Source of the DNA: Methylovirgula sp. 4M-Z18
Lineage (GTDB): Bacteria; Pseudomonadota; Alphaproteobacteria; Rhizobiales; Beijerinckiaceae
Assembly: GCF_037890675.1 (NCBI RefSeq)
Contig: NZ_CP149574.1
Location: forward strand, 2,204,874 to 2,268,873
Length of the DNA: 64,000 nt
Direction of reading: 5' to 3'
Shown: in pieces, positions 47,511 through 57,401 of the stretch
Layout: each line of letters opens with the position of its first letter
How positions within the stretch are numbered: position 1 is the stretch's first letter
Made by a program: the position numbers and the translations under genes
Notes under the pieces: generated by a model
Database searches by the model: none
Told to the model about the DNA's origin: nothing
What the model saw: only the letters and a program-made list of their open reading frames with translations

Positions 47511-49571
47511 ATGTCACACCCTAAAGCTCCCGGCCTCTTCGATATGGGCATTATCAAACGTGCCTCGATCGATGCCGTCATCAAACTCAACCCGAAACAC
47601 CTCGCCCGCAATCCGGTGATTTTCGTCACCGAAGTCGTGTCGGCGGTCGTGGCCTTCTTCTTCGTCCGCGATCTTGTCACGGGTACGGGCTCGCCCCTGT
47701 TCACGGGACAAATCGCCGCTTGGCTGTGGTTCACGGTGCTTTTCGCCAATTTCGCCGAAGCGGTGGCCGAAGGCCGCGGCAAGGCGCAAGCCGACGCGCT
47801 GCGCAAAACGCGCACCGACACGGTGGCAAAGAGGCTGATCGACCCCGACAACAAGAACGGCATGGCGCCGGTCATTCAAAAGGTGTCGGCGCTCGACTTG
47901 AAAGTCGGCGACGTCGTCCTGGTCGAAGCCGGCGATCTGATCCCCGGCGACGGCGAAATCATCGAAGGCATTGCCTCGGTGAACGAATCGGCCATCACGG
48001 GCGAATCCGCACCGGTCATCCGCGAATCCGGTGGCGACCGCTCGGCCGTGACCGGCGGCACGACGGTTCTGTCGGACCAGATCAAGGTGCGGATCACGGC
48101 CGCGGCCGGTTCGACCTTCATCGACCGGATGATCGCCCTGGTCGAAGGTGCGGAACGCCAGAAGACGCCGAACGAATTGGCGCTGTCGATCCTGCTGTCG
48201 GGCCTGACCATTATCTTCCTGATCGTCTGCGTCACGCTGTGGCCGCTCGCGTCCTATTCGGGTTCGATCCTGGATGTGACCGTGCTGATTGCGCTCCTCG
48301 TGTGTCTCATCCCGACGACCATCGGCGGCCTCCTCTCGGCCATCGGTATTGCCGGCATGGATCGTCTCATCCGCTTCAACGTCATCGCGACCTCGGGCCG
48401 CGCGGTCGAAGCCGCGGGCGACGTCGACACGCTGCTGCTCGACAAGACCGGCACGATCACCTTCGGCAACCGCATGGCGGACGAATTCCTGCCCGTCACT
48501 GGCGTCGCCGAAGACGAACTCGCCAAGGTCAGCCTCTTGGCCTCGCTTTCGGACGAGACGCCGGAAGGCCGCTCCATCGTTGCGCTAGCCAAAAGCAAAT
48601 ACGGCTTGGCCGAGCCTGACCTCAGCAAGAGTGCGGTCACCAATATCCCCTTCACCGCGCAAACCCGCGTTTCGGGCATCGACATCGAAGGCCGTCAGGT
48701 TCGCAAAGGCGCGGTGGACTCGGTGCTCAAGCTTGCAGGTTATAGCCAGGAGAATGCACCGGCGCAGTTCCGCCAGGCCGTAGACCGGATTTCCCGTGCC
48801 GGCGGCACGCCGCTCGCGGTGTCGGAAAACAATCGGCTGCTGGGCGTCATTCACTTGAAAGACATTGTGAAGCCCGACATCAAGGATCGTTTCGCCGCTC
48901 TGCGCGCCATGGGCATCAAAACGGTGATGGTGACCGGCGACAATCCGATCACCGCGGCGGCAATCGCGTCGGAAGCGGGCGTCGACGATTTCATCGCCCA
49001 GGCCACGCCGGAAGACAAGCTCGCCTACATCCGCCAGGAACAGCAAGGTGGCCGTCTGATCGCCATGTGCGGCGACGGCACCAACGACGCCCCTGCCCTG
49101 GCGCAAGCCGACGTCGGTGTCGCGATGCAGACCGGCACGCAGGCAGCGCGTGAAGCGGGCAACATGGTCGATCTTGATTCCGATCCGACCAAGCTGATCG
49201 AGATCGTCGAAATCGGCAAGCAATTGCTGATGACGCGCGGCTCGCTCACGACGTTCTCGATCGCCAACGACGTGGCAAAGTATTTTGCCATCATCCCGGC
49301 GCTGTTCGTCGTGACCTACCCCGCGCTCGGCGCGCTCAACGTCATGCATCTCGCGTCGGCAAATTCGGCGATCCTCTCGGCCGTGATTTTCAATGCTCTG
49401 ATCATCATTGCCCTGATCCCGTTGGCTCTGAAGGGCGTCGCCTATCGGCCGGTCGGCGCGGCGGCGCTCTTGCGGCGCAACCTGCTGATCTACGGCGTCG
49501 GCGGCATCATCGTGCCGTTCATCGGCATCAAGGCGATCGACATGATCGTCTCGACCTTGCACCTCGCCTAA
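47511..49571 (+). CDS. kdpB: K+-transporting P-type ATPase subunit B
   Basis: The P-type ATPase that energises potassium uptake by KdpA. The 686-residue protein carries the phosphorylated aspartate Asp311 in [12 protein letters not shown], the actuator motif ITGESAPV, the nucleotide-binding region and the hinge [16 protein letters not shown]. The ATG at 47511 gives the family's usual N-terminus; the frame is open much further upstream, inside kdpA, but that part is an out-of-frame shadow. kdpC follows 14 bases later. Confidence 0.97.
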   Translation: MSHPKAPGLFDMGIIKRASIDAVIKLNPKHLARNPVIFVTEVVSAVVAFFFVRDLVTGTGSPLFTGQIAAWLWFTVLFANFAEAVAEGRGKAQADALRKTRTDTVAKRLIDPDNKNGMAPVIQKVSALDLKVGDVVLVEAGDLIPGDGEIIEGIASVNESAITGESAPVIRESGGDRSAVTGGTTVLSDQIKVRITAAAGSTFIDRMIALVEGAERQKTPNELALSILLSGLTIIFLIVCVTLWPLASYSGSILDVTVLIALLVCLIPTTIGGLLSAIGIAGMDRLIRFNVIATSGRAVEAAGDVDTLLLDKTGTITFGNRMADEFLPVTGVAEDELAKVSLLASLSDETPEGRSIVALAKSKYGLAEPDLSKSAVTNIPFTAQTRVSGIDIEGRQVRKGAVDSVLKLAGYSQENAPAQFRQAVDRISRAGGTPLAVSENNRLLGVIHLKDIVKPDIKDRFAALRAMGIKTVMVTGDNPITAAAIASEAGVDDFIAQATPEDKLAYIRQEQQGGRLIAMCGDGTNDAPALAQADVGVAMQTGTQAAREAGNMVDLDSDPTKLIEIVEIGKQLLMTRGSLTTFSIANDVAKYFAIIPALFVVTYPALGALNVMHLASANSAILSAVIFNALIIIALIPLALKGVAYRPVGAAALLRRNLLIYGVGGIIVPFIGIKAIDMIVSTLHLA

Positions 49572-49585
49572 GGAGTTTCGGAACC

Positions 49586-50194
49586 ATGTTAAAACAACTC
49601 CGCCCCGCGATCGTCATCACCGTGTTGTTCACGGTGCTGACGGGGCTTATCTACCCGCTGGTGATCACCGGCATATCGCAAGCCGCGATGAGCAATGCGG
49701 CTAATGGCAGTCAGATCATCGTGAACGGGACTGTCGTCGGCTCTTCGCTGATCGGCCAGAACTTCACCAAGGACAGCTATTTCCATAGCCGTCCGTCGGC
49801 GACGCAGGCGCAGGATCCGGCGCATCCCGACGATCCGTCCAAGACCGTGGATGCGCCTTACAATGCCGACAATTCGACCGGCTCGAACCTAGGCCCGACC
49901 TCGCAAAAGCTGGTCGACCGCGTGAAGGCCGATATCGATGCCAAGCATCAGGCCGGCATCGCCGGCGCCATGCCGGCGGATTCCGTGACGACCTCGGCAT
50001 CTGGGCTCGATCCGGACATTTCGCCGGAATATGCGCTTGCGCAGGTTCCCGTCGTCGCCAAGGCACGCAATCTGCCCGAGGATAAAGTGAAGGAACTCGT
50101 CGACGCCCATATCGAGGGACGTGCACTCGGCATCTTCGGCGAACCGAAGGTCAATGTCCTCGCACTCAATATGGCCCTTGATGACGTAAAATAA
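49586..50194 (+). CDS. kdpC: K+-transporting ATPase subunit C
   Basis: Periplasmic-facing subunit of KdpFABC, with one N-terminal membrane helix (residues about 9-30) and a soluble domain. The 202-residue protein has LTGLIYPLVITGISQ, GQNFTKDSYFHSRPSA and the YALAQVPVVAKAR segment typical of KdpC. GGAGTTTC lies before the ATG. It is the last structural gene; a strong terminator follows. Confidence 0.96.
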   Translation: MLKQLRPAIVITVLFTVLTGLIYPLVITGISQAAMSNAANGSQIIVNGTVVGSSLIGQNFTKDSYFHSRPSATQAQDPAHPDDPSKTVDAPYNADNSTGSNLGPTSQKLVDRVKADIDAKHQAGIAGAMPADSVTTSASGLDPDISPEYALAQVPVVAKARNLPEDKVKELVDAHIEGRALGIFGEPKVNVLALNMALDDVK

Positions 50195-50214
50195 GCAGAC
50201 AGACATGCATGCGA

Positions 50215-50255
50215 ACAGGATCGCGGGCCGCTCGCCCGCGATCCTGTGTTTTATT
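50215..50255 (+). terminator. rho-independent terminator between kdpC and kdpD
   Basis: A perfect 13-bp inverted repeat (ACAGGATCGCGGG / CCCGCGATCCTGT, 50215-50247) with a 7-base loop is followed by GTTTTATT. It lies 20 bases after the kdpC stop, and would limit read-through into kdpDE. Confidence 0.85.
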
Positions 50256-50281
50256 GACCTGATCGGTGATACAAAGACGAC

Positions 50282-52984
50282 ATGTCGAAGCCCGAGCGCC
50301 AGAACGAACGCCGCCCCGATCCCGATGCGCTGCTGGCACTCGCCGGCAAGGAGAAGCGCGGCAAGCTGAAAGTGTTTCTGGGCGCGGCGCCCGGCGTCGG
50401 CAAAACCTATGCGATGCTGCAAAACGCCAAGCGGCTCAAACAGGACGGCATCGATGTCGTCATCGGCCTTGTCGAAACCCATGGCCGCACTGAGACGGCG
50501 GCGTTGATCGAAGGCTTGGAGATCCTGCCCCGGCGGCGCGTCTCCTATAAAGACCGGATCATCGAGGAATTCGATATCGACGGCGCTCTGGCCCGTCGCC
50601 CGAAACTCATCGTCGTCGACGAACTTGCCCATACCAACGCTCCCGAAAGCCGCCATCCCAAACGCTGGCAGGATGTCGAGGAATTACTCGACGCGGGCAT
50701 CGACGTCTGGACCGCGCTCAACATCCAGCATCTCGAAAGCCTCGCCGACGTCGTCTCTTCCGTCACGTCGGTCGCGGTGCGCGAGACGGTGCCGGACAAA
50801 GTGCTGCAGGAAGCCGAAGATGTGGTGCTGGTCGATATCACGCCGGCGGAACTCATCGAGCGTCTCAAGGAAGGCAAAGTCTATCTGCCGGAGACAGCGC
50901 GCCGCGCCTCACAAAACTTCTTCACGCCGCGCAATCTCACCGCGTTGCGCGAACTCGCTCTGCGCCGCACCGCCGATCGCGTCGACGACCAAATGGTCGA
51001 CTATTTGCGGCAAAGCGCGATCGAAGGACCGTGGCGCACGTCGGAGCGCTTGCTCGCCTGCATCGGCCCCGATCCTTTGTCCGAACTCGTGGTGCGCACC
51101 ACCAGCCGTCTCGCCACCAGCCTGAATGCAAGCTGGCTCGTCATTCATGCGACGCGGCCGGGCGAGGAAGAAGGCGATTCCGATCGGATCAAACGCATCG
51201 ACGACACGCTGCGCCTCGCGGAGCGCCTCGGCGGCGAAACGCAACGGCTGACGGGGCGCGACCTTGCGAATGAAGTGCTGCGCTTCGCGCGGCGCGAAAA
51301 CATCACGCAGATCGTTCTCGGCCGCTCGGGCGCCGGCACGTTCAAACGTCTGATGCACCGCTCGCTCACAGACGAAATCGTGCGCAGCGCAACCGATGTC
51401 GGCATCCATATCGTGTGCGGCGAGAACGTCAAAATCCCGCTGCGCCATCGCCTATTGCGCTGGCCGATGCGGAGCGATTTGCTGAGCGGCGTGGTCGCCC
51501 CTGTGGTGTCGGTCGCGCTGGCGGTCGGCGTCGGCGAGATCATCAGTCACTGGTTTAAATTGCCGAATCTGGAGATGATTTTTCTCACCGCGGTGCTGTT
51601 CTGTGCGGTGCGTTTTGGTCTGTGGTCGGCCGTCGCCTCGTCGCTTCTGTCGTTCCTCGCCTACAACTTCTTCTTCATCCCGCCCATTTATACGTTCACC
51701 ATCGCCGAACCGAATGAATTGTTCGCGCTCATCATTTTTTTGGTCGTGGCTATTTTCACCGGTTCGCTTGCCGGCCGCGTCCGCGATCAATCGGAAACGG
51801 TCTACAAACGCGCGCAGGCAACCCAATCGCTGTACGAATTTTCGCGCAAACTGTCCGGCACCGGAAACCTCGACGACGTGCTTTGGGCCGCCGCGGCGCA
51901 CATGCACAAAACACTTGGCGGCCGCATCGTCTTGCTAATCCCCAAGGATGGCGAGTTGCAGGTGAGCGCGGCCTGGCCGCCGACCGATGAATTGAGCGCC
52001 GGCGAGGCGGTGGCCGCGCGATGGGCTTTCGACAAGGGCGAAGCCGCCGGCTGGCTCACCGGTACGCTGCCGAATGTCCGCTTTCAGTTTCGCCCCCTCG
52101 CGACGTCACGTGGCGCCCTTGCCGTATGCGGCGTCGATCCGGAGGACCACACCCATCCGCTTTCGGCGGAGGACGAACGCACGCTGACCTCATTGCTCGA
52201 ACAGACGGCGATCGCCATCGACCGTTCGCTGCTGGTTGGCGAAGCGGTCAAGGCCGCGGCGCTCGAGCAGAACGAGGCGCTGCGCAGCACGCTTCTTTCG
52301 TCGCTGTCGCACGATTTGCGCACGCCGCTGGCCTCGATCACCGGTGCCGTCACCTCGCTGCGCCAGCTTGGCGATAAAATGCCGCCAAACGATCGCCAAG
52401 ACCTGCTCGCGTCGATCGAGGAAGAATCGGGACGGCTCACCCGGTTCGTCGGCAATTTGCTCGACATGTCGCGCATCGAGTCCGGCGCGATCAAGGTGAA
52501 ACGCGATTGGGTCGATGTCGCCGATGTCGTGCGCGCGGCCGTCGAGCGCGCGCAGAAGATCTTCCCCAATTGGTCCGTATCGGTCAGCATCGCCCCCAAT
52601 CTTCCCTTCATTCGGGGCGACGCCAGTCTGCTCGCGCAAGTTCTGTTCAACCTGCTGGACAACGCGCGTAAATATGGCGGCGATACGGGTGCCAGCGTGC
52701 ATGCCCGCGCCGAGGACAGGGAAGTGGTCGTCAGCGTGACGGACGAAGGTGTAGGCGTGAAACCCGGCGATTTGGAACGGATCTTTGAGAAATTCTATCG
52801 CGGCGGACGCGCCGACGGGCGGAAGGCCGGCACCGGCTTGGGCCTGTCGATCGCCCGCGGCTTGACCGAGGCCATGGGCGGGACAATCGCGGCGCAGAGC
52901 CCTGCAGTGCGCCGCCGCGGTACGCGCGTCCTGATGCGTTTTCCCGCCGCCGAAACACCGCCTGATCCCGAGGTCGCCGTATGA
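50282..52984 (+). CDS. kdpD: sensor histidine kinase KdpD
   Basis: Membrane sensor for potassium limitation and turgor that phosphorylates KdpE. The 900-residue protein has the KdpD domain with a Walker-A-like GAAPGVGKTYAM and Walker B VVDELAHTNAPESRHPKRW, a universal-stress-like domain (about residues 250-370), four membrane helices in the DUF4118 region (about residues 400-505), a GAF-like domain, then HisKA with the phospho-accepting His677 in SSLSHDLRTPLASITG and HATPase_c with DNARKYGG and GTGLGLSIARG. The ATG at 50282 follows a terminator and lacks a strong ribosome site. It overlaps kdpE by four bases. Confidence 0.96.
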   Translation: MSKPERQNERRPDPDALLALAGKEKRGKLKVFLGAAPGVGKTYAMLQNAKRLKQDGIDVVIGLVETHGRTETAALIEGLEILPRRRVSYKDRIIEEFDIDGALARRPKLIVVDELAHTNAPESRHPKRWQDVEELLDAGIDVWTALNIQHLESLADVVSSVTSVAVRETVPDKVLQEAEDVVLVDITPAELIERLKEGKVYLPETARRASQNFFTPRNLTALRELALRRTADRVDDQMVDYLRQSAIEGPWRTSERLLACIGPDPLSELVVRTTSRLATSLNASWLVIHATRPGEEEGDSDRIKRIDDTLRLAERLGGETQRLTGRDLANEVLRFARRENITQIVLGRSGAGTFKRLMHRSLTDEIVRSATDVGIHIVCGENVKIPLRHRLLRWPMRSDLLSGVVAPVVSVALAVGVGEIISHWFKLPNLEMIFLTAVLFCAVRFGLWSAVASSLLSFLAYNFFFIPPIYTFTIAEPNELFALIIFLVVAIFTGSLAGRVRDQSETVYKRAQATQSLYEFSRKLSGTGNLDDVLWAAAAHMHKTLGGRIVLLIPKDGELQVSAAWPPTDELSAGEAVAARWAFDKGEAAGWLTGTLPNVRFQFRPLATSRGALAVCGVDPEDHTHPLSAEDERTLTSLLEQTAIAIDRSLLVGEAVKAAALEQNEALRSTLLSSLSHDLRTPLASITGAVTSLRQLGDKMPPNDRQDLLASIEEESGRLTRFVGNLLDMSRIESGAIKVKRDWVDVADVVRAAVERAQKIFPNWSVSVSIAPNLPFIRGDASLLAQVLFNLLDNARKYGGDTGASVHARAEDREVVVSVTDEGVGVKPGDLERIFEKFYRGGRADGRKAGTGLGLSIARGLTEAMGGTIAAQSPAVRRRGTRVLMRFPAAETPPDPEVAV

Positions 52985-53676
52985 AAGAGATTCGCGTTCT
53001 GGTCGTCGACGACGAAGCGCAAATCCAGCGCTTTCTCAAACCGGCGCTCACCGCCTCCAACTACGAGGTACTCAGCGCCGAAACGGGCCATGAGGCGCTG
53101 CGGCTCGCTGCGACACAAGCGCCAGACATTGTCATGCTCGACCTTGGACTGCCGGACATGGATGGCAAGGAGGTGCTGCGCGGGATCCGGCAATTTTCGC
53201 AGATTCCTGTAATCATTCTCTCGGCACGGGATCGCGAAGCCGAAAAAATCGCGGCGCTCGATCTGGGCGCCGACGATTATGTCGAAAAGCCGTTCAGCAT
53301 CGGCGAATTGATGGCGCGCGTGCGCACGGCCTTGCGGCATGTCTCACACAGTGCGGCCGAGAAAACCCGGGTCGAGATTGAAGGTCTTGTCGTCGACACG
53401 TTGAAGCGCACCGTCACCAAACGCGGCATCCCGGTCAAGCTCACGCCAAAAGAATATGATTTGCTGGTCGTGCTTGTGCGCCACTCGGGCCGCGTGATCA
53501 CGCACGGGCAGATCTTGAGCCAGGTTTGGGGTCCCGCACATAAGGACGACACGCAATATTTGCGGGTCTTCATCGGCCAATTGCGGGCCAAGATCGAAGA
53601 TGACCCAACGGCCCCGAAAATCATCATGACCGAGCCCGGTGTCGGCTATCGCCTGACCGAGCCAGAAGCCGACTGA
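52981..53676 (+). CDS. kdpE: response regulator KdpE
   Basis: OmpR/PhoB-type transcription activator of the kdp operon. The 231-residue protein has a receiver domain with acidic pocket DD at residues 10-11, phosphorylation site Asp54 in VMLDLGLPD, and the conserved Lys in EKPF; the winged-helix DNA-binding domain follows (LTPKEYDLLVVLVRHSGRVIT, then YLRVFIGQLRAKIEDD). The start overlaps the kdpD stop (ATGA), indicating coupled translation. The likely target is the repeat array at 45499-45527. Confidence 0.97.
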   Translation: MKEIRVLVVDDEAQIQRFLKPALTASNYEVLSAETGHEALRLAATQAPDIVMLDLGLPDMDGKEVLRGIRQFSQIPVIILSARDREAEKIAALDLGADDYVEKPFSIGELMARVRTALRHVSHSAAEKTRVEIEGLVVDTLKRTVTKRGIPVKLTPKEYDLLVVLVRHSGRVITHGQILSQVWGPAHKDDTQYLRVFIGQLRAKIEDDPTAPKIIMTEPGVGYRLTEPEAD

Positions 53677-54069
53677 GCGCTACGACGGCTTGGCCGCCAC
53701 ATGCCGCATCGAAATGGGTTACATGTAAACCATTGATAATGCGCCATAGTCTATTTTTGGCGCCTGCCCGAGAAGGCCGTCACCTGAAAAGTGTCGATGG
53801 CTCTCATTTTTATGTGTTAATTTTGAGCGGAATTCCGCTTCCCTTGCCGTCATTCCCGTGTCATGAAAAAGGAAACATTGCGGCAAAATCTGGTGTAACT
53901 AATGTGTCCACCAGGCAACTGCGGTAACGATCAAGGGTCCGAATCGGTCAGGAAGCACCGTTTTGCCAAATCCCTTGCGGATAGCTTCCGAGCTATTTAG
54001 TTTACACATGGACTATTTAGTCCAAATCGGCAAGATGGCAGCAAGATAAGGCGGAACGCGCTGCATGCC
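53677..54069. other. regulatory gap before the glycan operon
   Basis: No gene is supported in these 393 bp. It contains a 10-bp palindrome TTACATGTAA at 53719-53728 and, near the right end, a 9-bp direct repeat CTATTTAGT at 53993 and 54013, the second copy lying inside the hairpin GGACTA-TT-TAGTCC (54010-54023). These lie within about 80 bases of the first glycosyltransferase gene and are candidate control sites. Confidence 0.5.
53993..54023 (+). promoter_or_regulatory. direct repeat CTATTTAGT x2 upstream of the glycan operon
   Basis: Two identical nonamers CTATTTAGT start 20 bases apart (53993 and 54013), i.e. about two helical turns, the arrangement favoured by tandem-binding response regulators. 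The second copy overlaps a 6-bp palindromic stem. They end about 47 bases before the ATG at 54070. No regulator gene can be linked to them. Confidence 0.4.
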
Positions 54070-56061
54070 ATGATGGGGGGACAATTGTCACAAGATCCGA
54101 ACACATTGACCGGCAACGGATTTGATCTTGCAACTGCGACGTCGCTGAGTTCCTCCGCGTTGCAGCAGTTGCTGTCCGTCGACATCGTGCGGACTCTGGG
54201 CGCACCCGCGCCGAGCCTCTCCCCTTGCACGTTCCTGCTTTATGCGGGCGATAATGACGCGGGCACGGCGGCCAATCTCGGATTGGCCCAGTACAGCTAT
54301 CACATGGTGATGACCTCGTTCCGCTCGGTTTTGCGCCACTTCGGCATGGTGCGCATTGTGACCGACCCGTCCCGGGAAGTGGATGAAATCTATCTCGAAT
54401 GCCGGGCGCGCGGCGAGACCTGTCTCTTCCTTTCCTTTGGCCCTCCGCATCTGATGACACTCGGGTTGCGCTGTCCGACTGTACCGGTCGTTGCATGGGA
54501 ATTTGGCACCATCCCCGATCAGATCTGGGATGACGAACCGCTGAACGATTGGCGTTACGGGTTGCGCGCCGCAGGCAAGATCATTTTGCTGTCGCATTTT
54601 GCCGCCAAGGCGGTTCGCGATGCCATGGGCGCGACCTTCCCCGCCGTTGCGCTGCCGCCGCCTGTGTTCGACCGGATAGGCAAAGCTGGCCCTGCCCGCA
54701 AGCTGAATGAAACGGCATCGGTCGCCATTGACGGTTTCGTCTGGGACAGCCGTATCGACCCGTTCGCGTTGGGCGCCCCGATCCCGTCACCACCGAGGCC
54801 ACGGGAGAAGGAAGGGCTTGTCTCGCAGGGCCACCACACGCCCGGCACCCATGCGGTCACACCCGCTGCAGACACCTCGCGCAAGACCTTGCGCAGGCGG
54901 ATCGGACTGACATTGCGTTTTGCCTTGTCATGGTACCGCGAAGCCGTACGCGATCTTCTGCCACCCCCGATCACGCGGCTGATCGGCCATCTGGGCGGCA
55001 TGGCACGCCATACGCTCGACTGGTGGCGCGGCGTCGGTATGGCGGACCGGCCGAGCCTGCGGCGCAGATTGCAGATCTCCAAACATTATGCGCTGCGCTG
55101 GTATCGTGAAGCCGTGGCAGACGGGTTGCCGCCGCAATCGGCTCGGAAGCTCTCGCGTGTTGTCGAATGGCTGGACCGCACGACGCAGCAGCCAGCCGCG
55201 GCAGAGGCCTCTAGGCCCATGGCGCCGATCGTGCCACCGTCCCTGCATCGGACCGAGGACGAGCCGATGGCGCACGAGGCATTCGCGGTGCCGGACCTGG
55301 CGCCGGCCTCAATCTATCCCAATGATCTGCCCGAACTGCGGCAAGAGGAGCAACGGGCCTTGGTGCAACTCGACGGACTGGTTTTCACGTCCGTCTTCTC
55401 GCCCAAGGACGGCCGCAAGAACTGGCAGGATTTGCTGACCGCCTTTTGCACCGTATTCAGCGATCGGCCGGATGCGACTCTCGTCCTTAAAATGATCGGC
55501 CGCGAGACGGGATACTGGTGGGGCGCATTGCATGATATCGTCAGCCGGCTGCCGGCGTTTTCATGCCGCGTCGTAGTGTTGCACGGCTATCTCGAAAAGG
55601 CCGATTATCATAAGCTGATCGAAGCCAGCCATTTCATCGCCAATACGTCGCTTGCCGAAGGCCTCTGCCTGCCGCTGGTCGAGTTCATGTCGGCAGGGCG
55701 GCCGGCGATCTCGCCGCGCCACACGGCAATGGCGGATTATATTGCCCCCGAAAACGCGATCATCGTGCAGTCGTCCGAAGAATATTGCAGTTGGCCGCAC
55801 GACCCGCGCAACGTGCTCGACTCGAGCCGCCATCGGATCGAATGGCCCTCCGTTTGCGCGGCGCTCGAGGAAGCGTACCGTTTGCTGACCGAGGATCAGG
55901 CCCGTTACGAATCGATGGCGCGCGAGGCCCGAAAAACCATGCGCGCATTTTGTTCGGACGATGTCATCGCACCGCAACTCGCCGGCTTCCTTGGCCTTGG
56001 TGACGACGCGGTCCGTGCCGCCGGCTTTGCGCCGGGGAAGGAGGGTGTCGGCGAATGCTGA
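54070..56061 (+). CDS. glycosyltransferase (GT-B, family-4-like) with an inserted duplicated segment
   Basis: A 663-residue probable surface-glycan glycosyltransferase. Residues about 50-235 form the acceptor domain (VAWEFGTIPDQIWDDEPLNDW). Residues about 440-640 form the donor-binding domain with FTSVFSPKDGRKNWQDLL, the acidic motif AEGLCLPLVEFMSAGRPAISP and RHTAMADYI. Between them is an insertion of about 200 residues, proline-rich at its edges, that holds two copies of a ~56-residue unit (RRRIGLTLRFALSWYREAV at 275 and RRRLQISKHYALRWYREAV at 331). The neighbouring paralogue lacks this insertion. No signal or membrane segment is seen. The start has no clear ribosome site. It overlaps the next gene by seven bases. 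Confidence 0.82.
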   Translation: MMGGQLSQDPNTLTGNGFDLATATSLSSSALQQLLSVDIVRTLGAPAPSLSPCTFLLYAGDNDAGTAANLGLAQYSYHMVMTSFRSVLRHFGMVRIVTDPSREVDEIYLECRARGETCLFLSFGPPHLMTLGLRCPTVPVVAWEFGTIPDQIWDDEPLNDWRYGLRAAGKIILLSHFAAKAVRDAMGATFPAVALPPPVFDRIGKAGPARKLNETASVAIDGFVWDSRIDPFALGAPIPSPPRPREKEGLVSQGHHTPGTHAVTPAADTSRKTLRRRIGLTLRFALSWYREAVRDLLPPPITRLIGHLGGMARHTLDWWRGVGMADRPSLRRRLQISKHYALRWYREAVADGLPPQSARKLSRVVEWLDRTTQQPAAAEASRPMAPIVPPSLHRTEDEPMAHEAFAVPDLAPASIYPNDLPELRQEEQRALVQLDGLVFTSVFSPKDGRKNWQDLLTAFCTVFSDRPDATLVLKMIGRETGYWWGALHDIVSRLPAFSCRVVVLHGYLEKADYHKLIEASHFIANTSLAEGLCLPLVEFMSAGRPAISPRHTAMADYIAPENAIIVQSSEEYCSWPHDPRNVLDSSRHRIEWPSVCAALEEAYRLLTEDQARYESMAREARKTMRAFCSDDVIAPQLAGFLGLGDDAVRAAGFAPGKEGVGEC

Positions 56062-57401
56062 TCCTCGCCTATTCTTCCTACAATGCCGGAACGATCGATA
56101 CCAATTACGGCCGCCCGGAATATAGCTATTGGTTCGTGCGCAAAGCCTTCTCGCGGATATTGGAACGCTTTGGCGTCGTCATTCCCATCGGCGATGCCGA
56201 GCGTGACGTCGAGGCCGTCGCGCAAAACGCTGCGGCACAGGGCGATCGCGGCATCTACCTGTCGTTCGACTCGGTCTACAAGACGGTGTTTCCCAAGACG
56301 TGCCCGACAGTGCCGGTTTTTGCCTGGGAGTTCGACACGATTCCACACGAGGTGTGGGATGACGAACCGCGCCATGATTGGACGATGGTCCTGGCAAAGG
56401 CCGGCTGCGCCATCACCCACAGTTCATTCACGGTTGGGGTGGTTCGACGCGCCCTCGGCGACGATTTTCCGATCTGGAGCATTCCAGCGCCGGTCTATGC
56501 GGGCGCGGTGCGGCATTTGAGTTCAGCGCGCGGCTATCAGCCGCCGACAGAACTCAAATTCAGCGCGACTGTCATCGACGTGAATACGATTGATCTTGGC
56601 CCTTATATTTATCAGCGAAAGGATCGCGACGGCCCTGCAGCGCTGCAGTCGGAGATCGCCAAACTGAAGATGCCGACACGCATTTCGATCCACGGTGTCG
56701 TCTACAGTTCGGTCTTCAATCCGCTCGACGGCCGGAAGAACTGGAACGATATGCTGATGGGTTTCATCCGCGCGTTCCGCAACACGCCCGACGCCACGCT
56801 CATTCTGAAGCTCACCCATGTCGACGGCGCCGACGCCCTGATGCGTTTGCTCAGCGACGTTGCCAAAGTGGGGCCGTTCCGCTGCCGGATCCTGCTGATC
56901 CACGGCATGTTGCCGCAGGACGAGTACGATGCGCTGATGGCGGCAACAAGCTATGGGGTCAATACGTCGAACGGCGAAGGGCAATGTCTGCCGCTGATGG
57001 AATATATGTCCGCCGGCAGGCCCGCCATTTCGCCACGACATACGGCCATGCTCGACTACATCACCGACGAGAATGCCTTTGTCCTGCGGACGACCGAAGA
57101 GCCCACCTGGTGGCCGCACGACCCGCGCCGCGCCCTGCGCTGCCGGCGCAACCGGCTCGATTTTCCGACCCTTCTCGAGGCCTATCGCAAAAGCTATGAA
57201 GTCGCGTCGAACGGCGCCACCTACGCCCGCATGTCGGCCGCGGCGACCGAAGCGCAAAGACTTTATTGCGGCGACGACGTGGTCATGGCGCGGTTTGCCG
57301 AAGTCCTGAACCACACGGCCGGCATGGCGAAGCAGCCCAAACCGGCAAGCGGCAAACGCTCCGTCCGCTCCCGGACGCACGAGGCGGCCGATGTGGTCTG
57401 A
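56055..57401 (+). CDS. glycosyltransferase (GT-B, family-4-like), paralogue of the preceding gene
   Basis: A 448-residue cytosolic glycosyltransferase. It shares with the preceding gene product the VFAWEFDTIPHEVWDDEPRHDW segment of the N-terminal domain, VYSSVFNPLDGRKNWNDML, and the donor-site block GEGQCLPLMEYMSAGRPAISPRHTAMLDYI, but without the ~200-residue insertion; it has only a short linker there. The pair probably arose by duplication. The start overlaps the previous stop and the stop overlaps the acyltransferase start by 11 bases. Donor and acceptor sugars are unknown. Confidence 0.85.
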   Translation: MLILAYSSYNAGTIDTNYGRPEYSYWFVRKAFSRILERFGVVIPIGDAERDVEAVAQNAAAQGDRGIYLSFDSVYKTVFPKTCPTVPVFAWEFDTIPHEVWDDEPRHDWTMVLAKAGCAITHSSFTVGVVRRALGDDFPIWSIPAPVYAGAVRHLSSARGYQPPTELKFSATVIDVNTIDLGPYIYQRKDRDGPAALQSEIAKLKMPTRISIHGVVYSSVFNPLDGRKNWNDMLMGFIRAFRNTPDATLILKLTHVDGADALMRLLSDVAKVGPFRCRILLIHGMLPQDEYDALMAATSYGVNTSNGEGQCLPLMEYMSAGRPAISPRHTAMLDYITDENAFVLRTTEEPTWWPHDPRRALRCRRNRLDFPTLLEAYRKSYEVASNGATYARMSAAATEAQRLYCGDDVVMARFAEVLNHTAGMAKQPKPASGKRSVRSRTHEAADVV

